A program made the translations under genes and the position numbers. A stretch of DNA of 64,000 bases from Negativibacillus massiliensis (GTDB lineage Bacteria; Bacillota; Clostridia; Oscillospirales; Ruminococcaceae): positions 1,302,001 through 1,366,000 of the forward strand of contig NZ_FTRU01000008.1 in NCBI RefSeq assembly GCF_900148495.1. The letters run 5' to 3'. How positions within the stretch are numbered: the stretch's first letter is position 1; each line of letters opens with the position of its first letter. Below the pieces are notes generated by a model. It saw only the letters and a program-made list of their open reading frames with translations. It made no database searches and was not told where the DNA came from. Shown piece after piece: positions 1 through 8,899 of the stretch.

Positions 1-689
1 AGAATTTCATGGTATCCAGCATCAACGTTGTCCATGTCTCTTCTGAAACGGTCTTTGTCCAGTTTTTCATGGGTGGTTGCATCCCAGAAGCGGCAGGTAT
101 CTGGAGAGATTTCGTCAGCCAGAACGATGGTACCGTCAGACAGTTTACCAAACTCAAGTTTGAAGTCTACCAGATCAACGTTAACTTCTTTGAAGTACTC
201 TTTGAGGATCTCGTTGATCTTGAGTGCATAATTTGCGATCTGATCCAGTTCTTCTCTGGTGCACAGTTCCATTGCCAGTGCATGGTAATCGTTGATCAGT
301 GGGTCGCCCAGATCATCGTTTTTGTAGCTGTATTCCAGAACGGTTACAGGCAGTACTTTTCCCTCTTCGATGCCCAGACGTTTGGACATGGAGCCTGCTG
401 CGATGTTACGGATGATAACTTCCAGTGGAACAATTTTTACTTTTTTAACAACAGTTTCACGGTCGGACAGCTGTTCTACAAAGTGAGTTGGGATGCCTTT
501 GCTTTCCAGCATTTTCATCAGATGGTTGGTAACGCGGTTGTTGATTGCGCCCTTACCAAGGATGGTACCTTTTTTCAGTCCGTTAAAAGCAGTTGCATCA
601 TCTTTGTAATCAACGATGTACAGCTCTGGATCTTCTGTGGTATAAACTTTCTTTGCTTTTCCTTCGTAGAGCATTTCACACTTTTTCAT
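1..689 (-). CDS. purC: SAICAR synthetase PurC (3' end outside window)
   Basis: This is phosphoribosylaminoimidazole-succinocarboxamide synthase, which joins aspartate to CAIR with ATP in de novo purine synthesis. The reverse-strand translation begins [16 protein letters not shown] and continues with the family blocks 'DDATAFNG', 'GKGAINNRV', '[13 protein letters not shown]' and 'LVDFKLEFG'. The phosphate-binding EGKAKKVY start and the SPDTCR-type block near the left edge are both present. An AGGT-type ribosome binding site (GGAGGTAATTACA) precedes the ATG at 689. The gene runs off the left edge after about 229 codons, so only the last few residues are missing. It lies 77 bp downstream of purE on the same strand, consistent with a purE-purC operon. 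Confidence 0.95.
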   Translation of the reverse strand, partial: MKKCEMLYEGKAKKVYTTEDPELYIVDYKDDATAFNGLKKGTILGKGAINNRVTNHLMKMLESKGIPTHFVEQLSDRETVVKKVKIVPLEVIIRNIAAGSMSKRLGIEEGKVLPVTVLEYSYKNDDLGDPLINDYHALAMELCTREELDQIANYALKINEILKEYFKEVNVDLVDFKLEFGKLSDGTIVLADEISPDTCRFWDATTHEKLDKDRFRRDMDNVDAGYHEI

Positions 690-766
690 TGTAATTACCT
701 CCATAGCTTCTCTTGCCGTTATGTTGTTTGTCCGGCTTCTCTATTCAAATTAAATTTGAGACTTTG

Positions 767-1276
767 TTAGCAGCCCAGTTCTTCCTGAAGTTTCTTATCT
801 TTTTCCATGACGGATTTTTCCATTTTTTCTTTCATGGAAACCAGTTCCTGTGCCAGACGCTCATCGCTCAGTGCCAGCATCTGAACTGCCAGAATCGCTG
901 CATTTTCTGCACCGTTGATTGCAACGGTAGCAACCGGGATACCGGATGGCATCTGTACTGTTGCAAGCAGAGCATCCAGTCCATCCAGAGTGGAGGACTT
1001 AATCGGAATACCGATTACTGGCAGAGTGGTGTGTGCTGCAAGCACGCCTCCCAGATGAGCTGCCTTTCCTGCTGCTGCAATAATAACACCAAAGCCATTT
1101 GCCTTTGCATTTGCTGCAAATTCACTTGCCTGTGCAGGGGTGCGGTGTGCGCTCATAACATGAGCTTCTACCTCTACACCAAAAGATTTGAGCTTATCGA
1201 TTGCTGGTTTTACGGTTGGAAGGTCGCTGTCGCTTCCCATGATAACCGCAACTTTTTTTGCAGTATCGTTTGCCAT
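767..1276 (-). CDS. purE: N5-carboxyaminoimidazole ribonucleotide mutase PurE
   Basis: PurE converts N5-CAIR to CAIR, the step before PurC. The 169-residue length is normal for class I PurE. The N-terminal phosphate-binding block '[12 protein letters not shown]', the catalytic-His block 'VMSAHRTP' and the '[25 protein letters not shown]' region (given here only as a landmark) are typical; the last begins near residue 77. The ATG at 1276 is chosen because an AGGAGG lies 8 bp upstream. The reading frame stays open for 30 more codons, but those lie in the structured leader and are not conserved. purC follows. Expression is probably controlled by the leader attenuator annotated separately. Confidence 0.96.
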   Translation of the reverse strand: MANDTAKKVAVIMGSDSDLPTVKPAIDKLKSFGVEVEAHVMSAHRTPAQASEFAANAKANGFGVIIAAAGKAAHLGGVLAAHTTLPVIGIPIKSSTLDGLDALLATVQMPSGIPVATVAINGAENAAILAVQMLALSDERLAQELVSMKEKMEKSVMEKDKKLQEELGC

Positions 1277-1578
1277 TTTCTTTTCCTCCTGTTCCAATTG
1301 GAGAATTTTGTACACAAAACAGCTCCAATTAAAAAATGCTGCGACAATTCCTGCCACAGCATACACTTTACCTGTATTTTAGTCTTGTTGTCTGTAAAAA
1401 TCCTGCACCTGTTGTGCAAAAAGCGCACACGATCCCCTGTCGCAGCTCAGAAGTGCACTGCTGGCTACACTTATTCCAGTTGCAATGCTGCCAACGAAAA
1501 ATAGTGTCGTTTTTCACAGTTCCTTCCTCCATTCTGTCCTTACAGGGGTGTTGGATTTTACATCAATTTGATATTCTT
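1277..1578 (-). promoter_or_regulatory. Long structured purE leader of unidentified class
   Basis: The transcript from the promoter at 1579-1607 would carry about 300 nt before purE. It can fold: CCCCTGT near the 5' end pairs with ACAGGGG about 110 nt later. Inside that helix lie ACAG/CTGT, AACGA/TCGTT and GCAGC/GCTGC stems, with an AAGTGT/GCACTT hairpin within the last. A terminator hairpin (1336-1362) follows, and then a second perfect hairpin AATTGGAG/CTCCAATT (1296-1330) just before the ribosome binding site. This layout suggests attenuation. I see no purine (G-box), T-box, ykkC/PRPP, THF or ZTP consensus, so the ligand, if any, is unknown. Confidence 0.5.
1330..1362 (-). terminator. Intrinsic terminator in purE leader
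   Basis: On the minus strand ATGCTGTGGCAG pairs with TTGTCGCAGCAT (12 bp including G-U pairs, GAA loop), followed by TTTTTTAATT. It sits upstream of purE, not after a gene, so it looks like a conditional attenuator. Confidence 0.65.
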
Positions 1579-1607
1579 ATTTTATCTGAATCCCGTCTAA
1601 AATGCAA
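1579..1607 (-). promoter_or_regulatory. Sigma-A type promoter for purE
   Basis: Minus strand: TTGCAT, 17-bp spacer, TAAAAT. It is the only good match upstream of the structured leader. Confidence 0.5.
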
Positions 1608-1794
1608 GTGTCCTGCAACAGCACTTGTAAAAATCGTACAGGTATTTTAATTTTTCATTTGTTTTCCGTGGATATTTGTTCATATTATCCATGTTCTGAC
1701 AAAATATTTTTCTCTTCTGCTGTGTTTGCTGCCTTTCCTTTTCTTCGTACAAAAAACTCTCTGCAATTTTCTTTTGTTTTTCTTTCGTTTTGTT
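1608..1794. other. AT-rich intergenic spacer
   Basis: Pyrimidine-rich on the + strand. No supported gene or repeat is seen; the open frames here lack ribosome binding sites and homology. Confidence 0.5.
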
Positions 1795-1830
1795 AAAAAA
1801 ATAAGTGCCTGAAAACAGGCACTTATTTTT
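1795..1830 (-). terminator. Terminator downstream of the SPFH gene
   Basis: ATAAGTGCCTG-aaaa-CAGGCACTTAT, an 11-bp perfect stem with T runs on both sides. It lies just after the stop of the gene at 1841-2785. Confidence 0.85.
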
Positions 1831-1840
1831 AAGATAAAAA

Positions 1841-2785
1841 CTATTTGGTTTCTTCTGTCTTTTTGTCTGTAACAATCTCTTTTACCGATGCTGCAAGACC
1901 AGCGAGAGACTGCATGTCGCTTGGGATAATCAGTTTGGTGGACTGACCATCTGCAACTTTTGCAAGGGCTTCGAAGCTCTTGAGGGTGAGCACCTTGTCG
2001 GTCGGTGCTGCTTCGTTTAACATCTTCAAGCTGTCTGCATAAGCCTGCTGAACTTTGAGGATAGCGGTAGCTTCACCGTCTGCTTCGCGGATTTTTGCTT
2101 CACGCACTGCGTCTGCTTTGAGGATTGCAGATTGTTTTTCTGCCTCGGCTTTCAGGATTGCTGCTTCTTTTTCACCTTCTGCAATCAGAACCTGGCTGCG
2201 TTTCTGACCTTCTGCACGAAGGATAGATTCACGGCGCTGACGTTCTGCCTTCATCTGTTTTTCCATTGCGTCCTGAATTTCTGCAGGAGGCAGGATGTTT
2301 TTCAGCTCAACACGGTTTACCTTGATGCCCCATTTATCGGTAGCCGTATCCAGTGTTGTGGTAATCTTGGTGTTGATCACATCACGGGAGGTCAAGGTGT
2401 GGTCCAGTTCCAGTTCACCGATGATGTTACGCAGGGTGGTTGCGGTCAGATTCTCGATTGCGGAAATGGGACGTTCTACACCATAGGTGAACAGTTTTGC
2501 GTCGGTAATCTGATAGAATACAACGCTGTCGATCTGCATGGTTACGTTATCTCTGGTAATAACTGGCTGTGGTTTAAAATCAACAACCTGCTCTTTTAAG
2601 GAAACTTTTTTTGCGATATGGTCTAAAAACGGAACCTTGAAATGCAAACCGTTTTCCCATGTCTGATAATAGGAACCCAGACGTTCTACAACAAATACCA
2701 TCGACTGAGGAACAATTTTGATACAGGAAACAAGCAAAACCAAGATAGCGATGATCAAAATAGCGATAATAATGATTGCTGTCAT
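1841..2785 (-). CDS. SPFH/Band 7 (stomatin/QmcA-like) membrane protein
   Basis: This 314-residue protein has an N-terminal membrane segment (residues 2-20, TAIIIIAILIIAILVLLV). An SPFH domain follows, starting 'VPQSMVFVVERLGSY', with the family motifs 'TSRDVINTKI' and 'WGIKVNRVELKNI'. Next comes an Ala/Glu-rich coiled coil of repeated 'EGEKEAAILKAEAEKQ' type. Such proteins form oligomeric scaffolds on membrane microdomains. The start at 2785 follows an AAAGGTGG ribosome binding site; an in-frame ATG 18 bp upstream lacks one. It is transcribed with the NfeD-type gene upstream, a common pairing in which the two proteins are thought to work together. Confidence 0.9.
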   Translation of the reverse strand: MTAIIIIAILIIAILVLLVSCIKIVPQSMVFVVERLGSYYQTWENGLHFKVPFLDHIAKKVSLKEQVVDFKPQPVITRDNVTMQIDSVVFYQITDAKLFTYGVERPISAIENLTATTLRNIIGELELDHTLTSRDVINTKITTTLDTATDKWGIKVNRVELKNILPPAEIQDAMEKQMKAERQRRESILRAEGQKRSQVLIAEGEKEAAILKAEAEKQSAILKADAVREAKIREADGEATAILKVQQAYADSLKMLNEAAPTDKVLTLKSFEALAKVADGQSTKLIIPSDMQSLAGLAASVKEIVTDKKTEETK

Positions 2786-2829
2786 AAAATTTCCACCTTT
2801 CAAAATATCATTTTATAATTTTGTTTTTG

Positions 2830-3276
2830 TTACAGCTTTTGAACATAAACAGTAACGCCTTCGATGCGGACAATGGAGACTTCTTCTCCAACTTCAAAAC
2901 TCTCTCCCCTGTTTTGTGCTGCGGCAGCCCAGTCAAGATTATCCACCATTACTCTACCCTTCTGATCAGGTGTAATTGGATGGATCACCTTTGCGGTCTG
3001 ACCCACAATACGGTCTGCATTGGTCTTCTGTTTCGGCGCAGACTGCAATTTTTTTACAAGAGGACGGCTTGCCATAAGACTGAGAGCTGAAACTGCAATA
3101 AACACCACAATCTGTGCAGTGCCCGAAAGTTCAAACAGAGAAACAATCAGTGCTGCGGCAGCTCCTAATGCAAACCATATCGCCACCAGCTGATAGGTGG
3201 CAACTTCCAGCACAATCAGCAAAATCACGAGGATTAGCCATAGAATCGGTGCAGCAGATAGCATAAAACTACTCAT
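2830..3276 (-). CDS. NfeD-like membrane protein
   Basis: A 148-residue protein with about three membrane segments in the first 75 residues ('ILWLILVILLIVLEVA', 'LVAIWFALGAAAALIV', 'IVVFIAVSALSLMAS'). A C-terminal OB-fold follows ('DRIVGQTAKVIHPI...GRVMVDNLDWAA...IVRIEGVTVYVQKL'), which is the NfeD C-terminal domain. The start is placed at 3276, behind AAGGAGTTGAAAAGA; an earlier in-frame Met has no ribosome binding site. It is the upstream partner of the SPFH gene, 44 bp away. This short form lacks the N-terminal ClpP-like protease domain found in long NfeD proteins. Confidence 0.88.
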   Translation of the reverse strand: MSSFMLSAAPILWLILVILLIVLEVATYQLVAIWFALGAAAALIVSLFELSGTAQIVVFIAVSALSLMASRPLVKKLQSAPKQKTNADRIVGQTAKVIHPITPDQKGRVMVDNLDWAAAAQNRGESFEVGEEVSIVRIEGVTVYVQKL

Positions 3277-3510
3277 TCTTTTCAACTCCTTTTCTGATAG
3301 GAACAACAAATTTTGAAAGCTTCCAGTAATAAATTTTGTGTCGTTCTCTATGGATTTATCATATCACAAACTGCTTTGCGAAACAATATCCGCCCTTTGT
3401 CAAAAAAGTCTTTTTTTGACAAAGGCGTTCGATTTTCTATCTATAGTCTATTCCGCTCGCTCCCGATTTCTTCCGATTGCTCGTTTTCTCTTCCTTTTGC
3501 TCTTACTTCA

Positions 3511-3545
3511 CAAAAAAAGAGCAGGTATTCCTCCTGCTCTTTTTT
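3511..3545 (-). terminator. Terminator downstream of the macro-domain gene
   Basis: AGAGCAGG/CCTGCTCT hairpin flanked by A7 and T5 runs, directly after the stop codon at 3546. Confidence 0.8.
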
Positions 3546-4067
3546 CTATCGTTTTGTCTGATATTGATCCTGCGCAATGTGGTAAACAATTTCTGTGCGT
3601 TCATCATGGCAGACAAACAGTACCTTCTCGATGGTATCGTTCTTTTTTAAAAACTCCATAATCTCCGACACTGCGATTTCGGCCGCTCTATTGACCGGAA
3701 AATGATAAGCGCCCGTGCTGATGGACGGAAATGCTATTGTTTTTATGTTATGTTCTGCCGCAAGATTTAAACAATTGCGGTAACAGCTGCGCAGCAGCTC
3801 TTCCTCGTTTGCCTGGCCGCCCTGCCAGATTGGACCGACCGTATGAATCACATATTTTGCCGGCAGCTGATATCCACCGGTTATCTTTGCTTCTCCGGTC
3901 GGGCAGCCATTCAGCTTGCGGCACTCCTCCAAAAGCTGTGGACCTGCTGCACGATGAATAGCACCATCAACACCCCCGCCTCCCAGCAGAGTATTGTTTG
4001 CCGCATTGACGATTGCTTCAGTAGCAACAGTCGTAATATCTCCTGTCACAATTTCAAATCGACTCAT
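3546..4067 (-). CDS. Macro-domain protein (ADP-ribose/O-acetyl-ADP-ribose hydrolase type)
   Basis: A 173-residue stand-alone macro domain. The YmdB/MacroD signature is clear: 'VTGDIT' at residues 7-12, then '[25 protein letters not shown]' from about residue 18 and '[14 protein letters not shown]' near residue 111, forming the ADP-ribose pocket. Proteins of this class remove acetyl groups from O-acetyl-ADP-ribose or ADP-ribose from proteins. The exact substrate cannot be read from sequence. The start at 4067 follows AAAGGGGATTGAAAG. It appears to be monocistronic, with its own terminator. Confidence 0.93.
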   Translation of the reverse strand: MSRFEIVTGDITTVATEAIVNAANNTLLGGGGVDGAIHRAAGPQLLEECRKLNGCPTGEAKITGGYQLPAKYVIHTVGPIWQGGQANEEELLRSCYRNCLNLAAEHNIKTIAFPSISTGAYHFPVNRAAEIAVSEIMEFLKKNDTIEKVLFVCHDERTEIVYHIAQDQYQTKR

Positions 4068-4270
4068 CTTTCAATCCCCTTTGGAATGAACTCTATCTGT
4101 TTCCTGTACTATTATAAACGTTCTTCTTTCGTTTTGCAACCGTTGCTTAGGAAAAACCACAAGAAATTGTGTCTTATCCTGTCTTATGCACAAGATTTTG
4201 TTATTGTACATTTCGACATCATCTGACAGAAAACCCGGATATTCCATCCAATCCAATCTTTTTAGAAGCA

Positions 4271-4309
4271 CAAAAAAAGATGGCTGGACAATCCAGCCAT
4301 CTTTTTTTA
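4271..4309 (-). terminator. Terminator downstream of the sulfite reductase fusion gene
   Basis: AGATGGCTGG-acaat-CCAGCCATCT with A7 and T7 flanks, 15 bp after the stop at 4325. Confidence 0.88.
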
Positions 4310-4324
4310 TTTTTATAAAGATTA

Positions 4325-6906
4325 TTAGCAGGTAGCTCCACCAACCAGATGGAGTTTTGCTCCGATAATCTGATCTTTTCTTTCCAGCAGTTCGTTGCCC
4401 AGAAGCTGTGCCTGAACATTTTCAAAGCCCAGACGCTCGATAGTATCAGAGAAACGTTCTCCGGTTTCACCCTGTTCTCTGAACAGCAGGATTGCTTTTT
4501 CGATGATCTGCATTACTTCTTCTTCCGAAGTGAATACAGGGTCCAGCGGTCTGCCGTGTGCATATTTCTTGCCCCAACGTCCGCCGATATATACGCGGTA
4601 GCCATACTGTCCATCCGGCATTGCCTTGAATGGGCAGGTATTGATGCAGCGTCCGCAGTTGTTGCAGATATCCTTATTGATGGTCAGAACACCATCCACT
4701 ACTTTTGCAGCTTTTACAGGACATGCGTTTTCAACCTGACAAACTTTGCATCCACGGCACAGATCTGCTTTAAAGCCTGGGATTCTCTGTCCAACGATAC
4801 CCAGGTCGTTGAGGTTTGGTTTTACGCAGTTGTTTGGACAGCCGCCAACTGCGATCTTGAATTTATGAGGCAGTTTGACATCTGCATAGCCTTTGAAGAA
4901 TCTGTCGTGGATCTTGTTGGACAGATCGAAGGTGTCTGCCAGACCATACTGACAGGTGGTACCCTTACAGGAAACAACCGGACGAACTTTGGAGCCAGTA
5001 CCGCCGGTCTCCAGACCGTACTCTTCTACAAATGCACGCAGATCATCGATCTTGTCATAAGGTACACCCTGAATTTCGATAGTCAGACGGGAGGTCATTG
5101 CAATTTCGCCGTTACCAAAGCGCTGTGCAGCTTCGGTGATGCACTGGCTTTCTTCTGCAGTGATCTTACCGTTGCGGGTGATGATACGAGCATTGAAATT
5201 ATCGGTTCCTTTATTATGCAAAAAGCCCCATGCTTTTACTCTCTTGATATCCTCTGCACTTACAGTAACCTGTCCGCTCTGTTTTGGCATAACATTGACT
5301 GCCAGGCCGCCTTCGAGAACCTTTGTATTGGTATAGCCAAAGAAGCGCAGACGGTTCTGCAGAAGGTATGCACGTTTACCCTTGTTGCAGATCAGCAGCA
5401 GTTTTTCCTCTTTGCCCAGTCCTTTTACTTCGCCGGTAACGGTGTTAAGATCAACATATGGTGCACCGGAAATGCTTGGCATCAGAGCAGCGTCTACAAT
5501 ACGGTAGCCCTCTGCCTTGCCCTGCATGAATTCTGCCGGTGTCATGCTGTCCATCTTGCCTTCCAGTTTATTCTTCAGCACGTTGATTGCAGTTACAAAT
5601 GGATGGATTGCAGTAGAAAATGGAGGTGCATAAGCCATATCCATGTTCTGCAGCTGGTCGATGGTTGCACCCATAGTCAGAGCAACAACACCGACATCGG
5701 TAACCTTGTCGACAGCACCGGAGCCCAGTACCTGAACACCCAGCAGTTTGCGGCTGTTCTTATCTGCAATCAGCTTGATGATAAACATACCTGCACCTGG
5801 ATAATAGTGTGCTTTGTCATCTGTTGCAATCACAACCGAGATCACATCATAGCCAGCTTTGTTTGCAGCTTCTTCGCTCAGACCGGTGCGGCCGCCGTTG
5901 AGTTCTGGCAGTTTTACAACAGCGGTACCCAGAACGCCCGGATAGCTGCTGTCTTCTCCACACATTGCCTCTGCCAGAGTTCTGCCTTCCATATTTGCGG
6001 AGGAACCCATTGGAGACCATGCACGCTCGCCGGTCAGACGGTTGGTTACGCAGACACAGTCACCTGCCGCATATACGCGTTTGGCAGATTGGTTTTCATC
6101 TGGCTGTCTACCAGAATGGTTCCGTTTGGCATCATTTCCAGACCAGTATCTTTTAAGAATGCAGTATTTGGACGGATGCCCAGAGACATAACAACAACAT
6201 CAGCTTTGAGTTCTCCATCCGGAATTTTTACGCCTGCTGCTTTGGAATCGCCGAGAACAGCTTCCAGACGGGTGTTAAGCAGAACTTTGATGCCTTTTTT
6301 CTCCAGATGACGTTTTGCGTAATCTGCCATCTCTTTATCAAATCCAGGCATAATCTGATCTGCCATATCAATTACGGTAACGCTCAAACCTTTTGCAGCC
6401 AGGTTTTCTGCTGCTTCCAGACCGATAAAGCCGCCGCCTGCGACTACTGCACGTTTTGCTCCGGTACGCTCAACATAGTCTCTGAGCTCGATTGCGTCAT
6501 CCGGGGTGCGCATGGTGAATACGCCTGGCAGAGATACGCCCTGAAGCGGAGGAACGATCGAAGAAGCACCGCATGCGATGACACATTCATCATAAGAATA
6601 GGTTTCTTCCATGCCGGTACGCAGATTTTTTGCAGCCAGCTGTTTTGCGGATGCATCCAGAGAGGTAACTTCTCTTTCTACCAGAACCTTTGCACCGGTC
6701 AGCTCGGTAAATTTAGCCGGTGTATTGACAATCAGCTGTTCTTTTTCTGGAATCAGTCCACCAACATAATATGGCAGGCCACAGCCAGCATAGGAAATGT
6801 CCTTTCCCTTGGTGAGGATGGTAACATCCGCTGCCGGATTCATGCGTTTTAATTTGGCTGCTGCTTTGGTTCCCGCAGCAACGCCCCCGATAATCAGTAC
6901 TTTCAT
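4325..6906 (-). pseudogene. CoA-disulfide reductase-rhodanese-siroheme sulfite reductase fusion, with frameshift
   Basis: This is one gene of about 860 codons read in two frames: 6906-6046, then 4325-6010 extended upstream. Part 1 is an FAD/NAD(P)-dependent CoA-disulfide/persulfide reductase ('IIGGVAAGT', active Cys42 in 'YAGCGLPYYVGG', NAD site 'VVAGGGFIGLEAAENLA'). Part 2 is a rhodanese domain with active-site loop 'CNKGKRA'. Part 3 is a siroheme/4Fe-4S sulfite reductase ('CKGTTC' and 'CPNNC' cluster ligands) with an inserted ferredoxin ('CRGCKVCQVENACP', 'CNNCGRCINTCP'). The frame breaks at 6071-6075, where minus-strand TATAT replaces an expected TAT before the GCGGCAGGTGAC (AAGD) FAD-binding motif; removing two bases restores the frame. 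Everything else is intact, so a recent mutation or a sequencing error is likely. The protein would link persulfide reduction to sulfite-to-sulfide reduction in the cytoplasm. Confidence 0.85.
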
Positions 6907-6986
6907 GGGATGCCTCTCTTTCTTTTCTGTTCAAGTTTTGATTCCCCGGATCTATTTTCTGTGATCCCCTTTACACATACAATTTT

Positions 6987-7015
6987 ATTATACTCCGTTT
7001 TTAATCATAAAGATA
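6987..7015 (-). promoter_or_regulatory. Possible promoter of the sulfite reductase fusion gene
   Basis: A perfect TATAAT on the minus strand at 6987-6992. The -35 position (TATCTT) is weak, so an activator may be needed. Confidence 0.35.
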
Positions 7016-7178
7016 GTATTTGCATCCCGATTTATCCATAATAATTTATTATGCTACTCTATGTAAATCCTTATGATAAAAGCAGTCCCATCCCGGAGAA
7101 TAAGACTGGAAAAATTGTGCTGAATATGCTACACTGACCTTGACATCCACATCGCCCACTGCCTGAAAGGAGACAGCC

Positions 7179-7676
7179 ATGATCTCTCTACATGAAATTA
7201 CCCCTGAGCTGATGCATCAATACTACCGCCAGTTTGAATCCGATCCCGATCTTTTCATGGACATGAGCCAGTACACCCCATATCAATATGACCCGGAAAA
7301 GGTTGATGCACGCTACCATGCAAAAAAAGCTTCCACTGACCGCAGGGATTTTTTCATCATGCGCTGTGGCAAGCCAGTTGGAGAAGTCATTCTCAAACAT
7401 ATCAACCTTGAAAATGGGGAGTGTGAACTATCGATTCATCTGCAAAATAATTCTGTCAAAAACCAAGGTATCGGTACACGAGCCGAACAGCTGTTGCTCG
7501 ACTATGCTTTCCGGGAGCTGAAGATGCGCGTAGTGTTTGCCGATGCTGTCCACAAAAATACGCGCAGCCAGCACGTGCTGGAGAAGGTGGGCTTTGAGTT
7601 TGTTGGAGAAGACAGTCTCTTCAAACATTACATAATCACTCAGGAGAGATACCGGGAGTTCTACAATAACCTCTAA
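7179..7676 (+). CDS. GNAT-family N-acetyltransferase (RimJ/RimL type)
   Basis: A 165-residue GNAT protein. The acetyl-CoA block 'NQGIGTRAEQLLLDYAF' and the following 'VHKNTRSQHVLEKVGFEFVGED' are the Acetyltransf_3 (RimJ/RimL-like) signature. The substrate may be a protein N-terminus or a small amine and cannot be read from sequence. AAAGGAGACAGCC precedes the ATG. It is divergent from the sulfite reductase fusion and convergent with the XRE regulator, with which it shares a terminator. Confidence 0.9.
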   Translation: MISLHEITPELMHQYYRQFESDPDLFMDMSQYTPYQYDPEKVDARYHAKKASTDRRDFFIMRCGKPVGEVILKHINLENGECELSIHLQNNSVKNQGIGTRAEQLLLDYAFRELKMRVVFADAVHKNTRSQHVLEKVGFEFVGEDSLFKHYIITQERYREFYNNL

Positions 7677-7694
7677 ACTGTAATCCGTCAAAAC

Positions 7695-7733
7695 AAGAGA
7701 TGGGGCATCTTTTTTAAGGATGCCCCATCTCTT
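7695..7733 (-). terminator. Terminator between convergent acetyltransferase and XRE genes
   Basis: AAGAGATGGGGCATC pairs with GATGCCCCATCTCTT (15 bp). The T-rich tail is better on the minus strand, but the hairpin can serve both genes. It overlaps the XRE stop codon. Confidence 0.75.
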
Positions 7734-8784
7734 ATTCTTCCACATACTGCCGATACAGCTTTGCAAAGCGCTCATCTTCCCACAAAAAGCGCCCTTCTTC
7801 TCCGGAATCCCTGATTTCCCGAAGGATGGATTTTGCAAGCATATTCCCTAAACTGGAATCCTGTTCTTTTTGCGGAAGATCTTGATAAAGCGTTGTTTTT
7901 TTCGGTTCCCACTTTTCCTGTAAAGCAGACAGCATTTGGGTGAGCAGCGCAAATGCCCGCTCTTTGTCCTTTTTTGCCATGACAATCTGAAAGTAGGTGC
8001 TGTATTTTCCATAATGCGTCAGCTCAAAAACATCTGCACTGGCTGATGCAATGTCTGCCAACCGCTCTGCTTGCTGGATGTTTTCTTCTTTTAATGCAAT
8101 ATCAATCAAAGACAGCAGGATAGACTGCACTTCCGTAATCTCGGAAAAGAGCTTTCGTTCCAGTGCTTCCTTTGCTTTGGGGTAATTTTTCTGTGCCGTA
8201 TCCAGCTGAGCTTGGAGATAGACCTTGTCCAGAGGGCGCTCGTTTTCTATCTCATCAAGAAGCTGTTGTGCCTGCTGATAATTCTGCTGTGTGATATAGC
8301 GGGAAACTAACATCCTTCTGGTTGTATTGTGAACCGCTGTGTCCTCACTGTCTAACAAACGATGATACAGTGCATCAATCTGCTGCTGATAGTTTTCCTT
8401 TTCCTCCACCCGGAAGAAGATCAGTCCGCCTTCCAGCACACTTGCTATCATGCAGATCAGTTTGTCACAGTTTGGATACTCCTGTATTTTCTCCATTGCC
8501 TGCGCAAACCCACATGCAAATCCTTGCTGGTGCATCGTTTCATAAACCTGATTGGCAAAGGCAGCAATCTCCTGCTCACTTAAGTTTTCCTGAAAGCACA
8601 TCAGGGTGTTCAAATCCACCCGCAGCAGCCTTGCCAACGCTGGAATCAATGTGATGTCGGGGTAACTGCTTCCGCTCTCCCACTTATTGACCGCCGGTGT
8701 AGATACCCCCAGATATCCCGCTACCTGCTCCTGTGTCAATCCCCGTTCCTTTCGGTATTTGCGGATCACTTCGTTCATCTTCAT
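7732..8784 (-). CDS. XRE-family transcriptional regulator with helical repeat C-terminus
   Basis: A 350-residue protein. Residues 6-60 form a helix-turn-helix of the lambda-repressor type ('IRKYRKERGLTQEQVAGYLGVSTPAVNKWESGSSYPDI'). The rest is all-helical with TPR-like periodicity ('NYQQAQQLLDEIENERPLDKVYLQAQLDTAQKNYPKAKEAL'). This is the common 'DNA-binding domain plus TPR sensor' layout in Clostridia, possibly responding to a peptide or partner protein. AGGAGGGATTAAC precedes the ATG at 8784. No target is evident; the neighbouring membrane DUF2812 gene is separated by 115 bp. Confidence 0.88.
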   Translation of the reverse strand: MKMNEVIRKYRKERGLTQEQVAGYLGVSTPAVNKWESGSSYPDITLIPALARLLRVDLNTLMCFQENLSEQEIAAFANQVYETMHQQGFACGFAQAMEKIQEYPNCDKLICMIASVLEGGLIFFRVEEKENYQQQIDALYHRLLDSEDTAVHNTTRRMLVSRYITQQNYQQAQQLLDEIENERPLDKVYLQAQLDTAQKNYPKAKEALERKLFSEITEVQSILLSLIDIALKEENIQQAERLADIASASADVFELTHYGKYSTYFQIVMAKKDKERAFALLTQMLSALQEKWEPKKTTLYQDLPQKEQDSSLGNMLAKSILREIRDSGEEGRFLWEDERFAKLYRQYVEE

Positions 8785-8899
8785 GTTAATCCCTCCTGTT
8801 TATATTTTCTGCTTTCAGTATAACAGGAGGACTGTTCCTGTACAATCGAGTCGTTGTTAAGAAAATCCGCAGAAAATTAACCAGCAGTTAAGCCTTTTA

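Noticed and set aside
1277-1578. Guanine/adenine riboswitch or T-box upstream of purE
   Set aside because: Neither the purine-box loop motifs nor the T-box antiterminator sequence is present.
4349-6310. 653-codon open frame on the + strand
   Set aside because: Antisense to the sulfite reductase fusion; Cys/Phe/His-rich nonsense composition and no ribosome binding site. The minus strand carries all recognised motifs.
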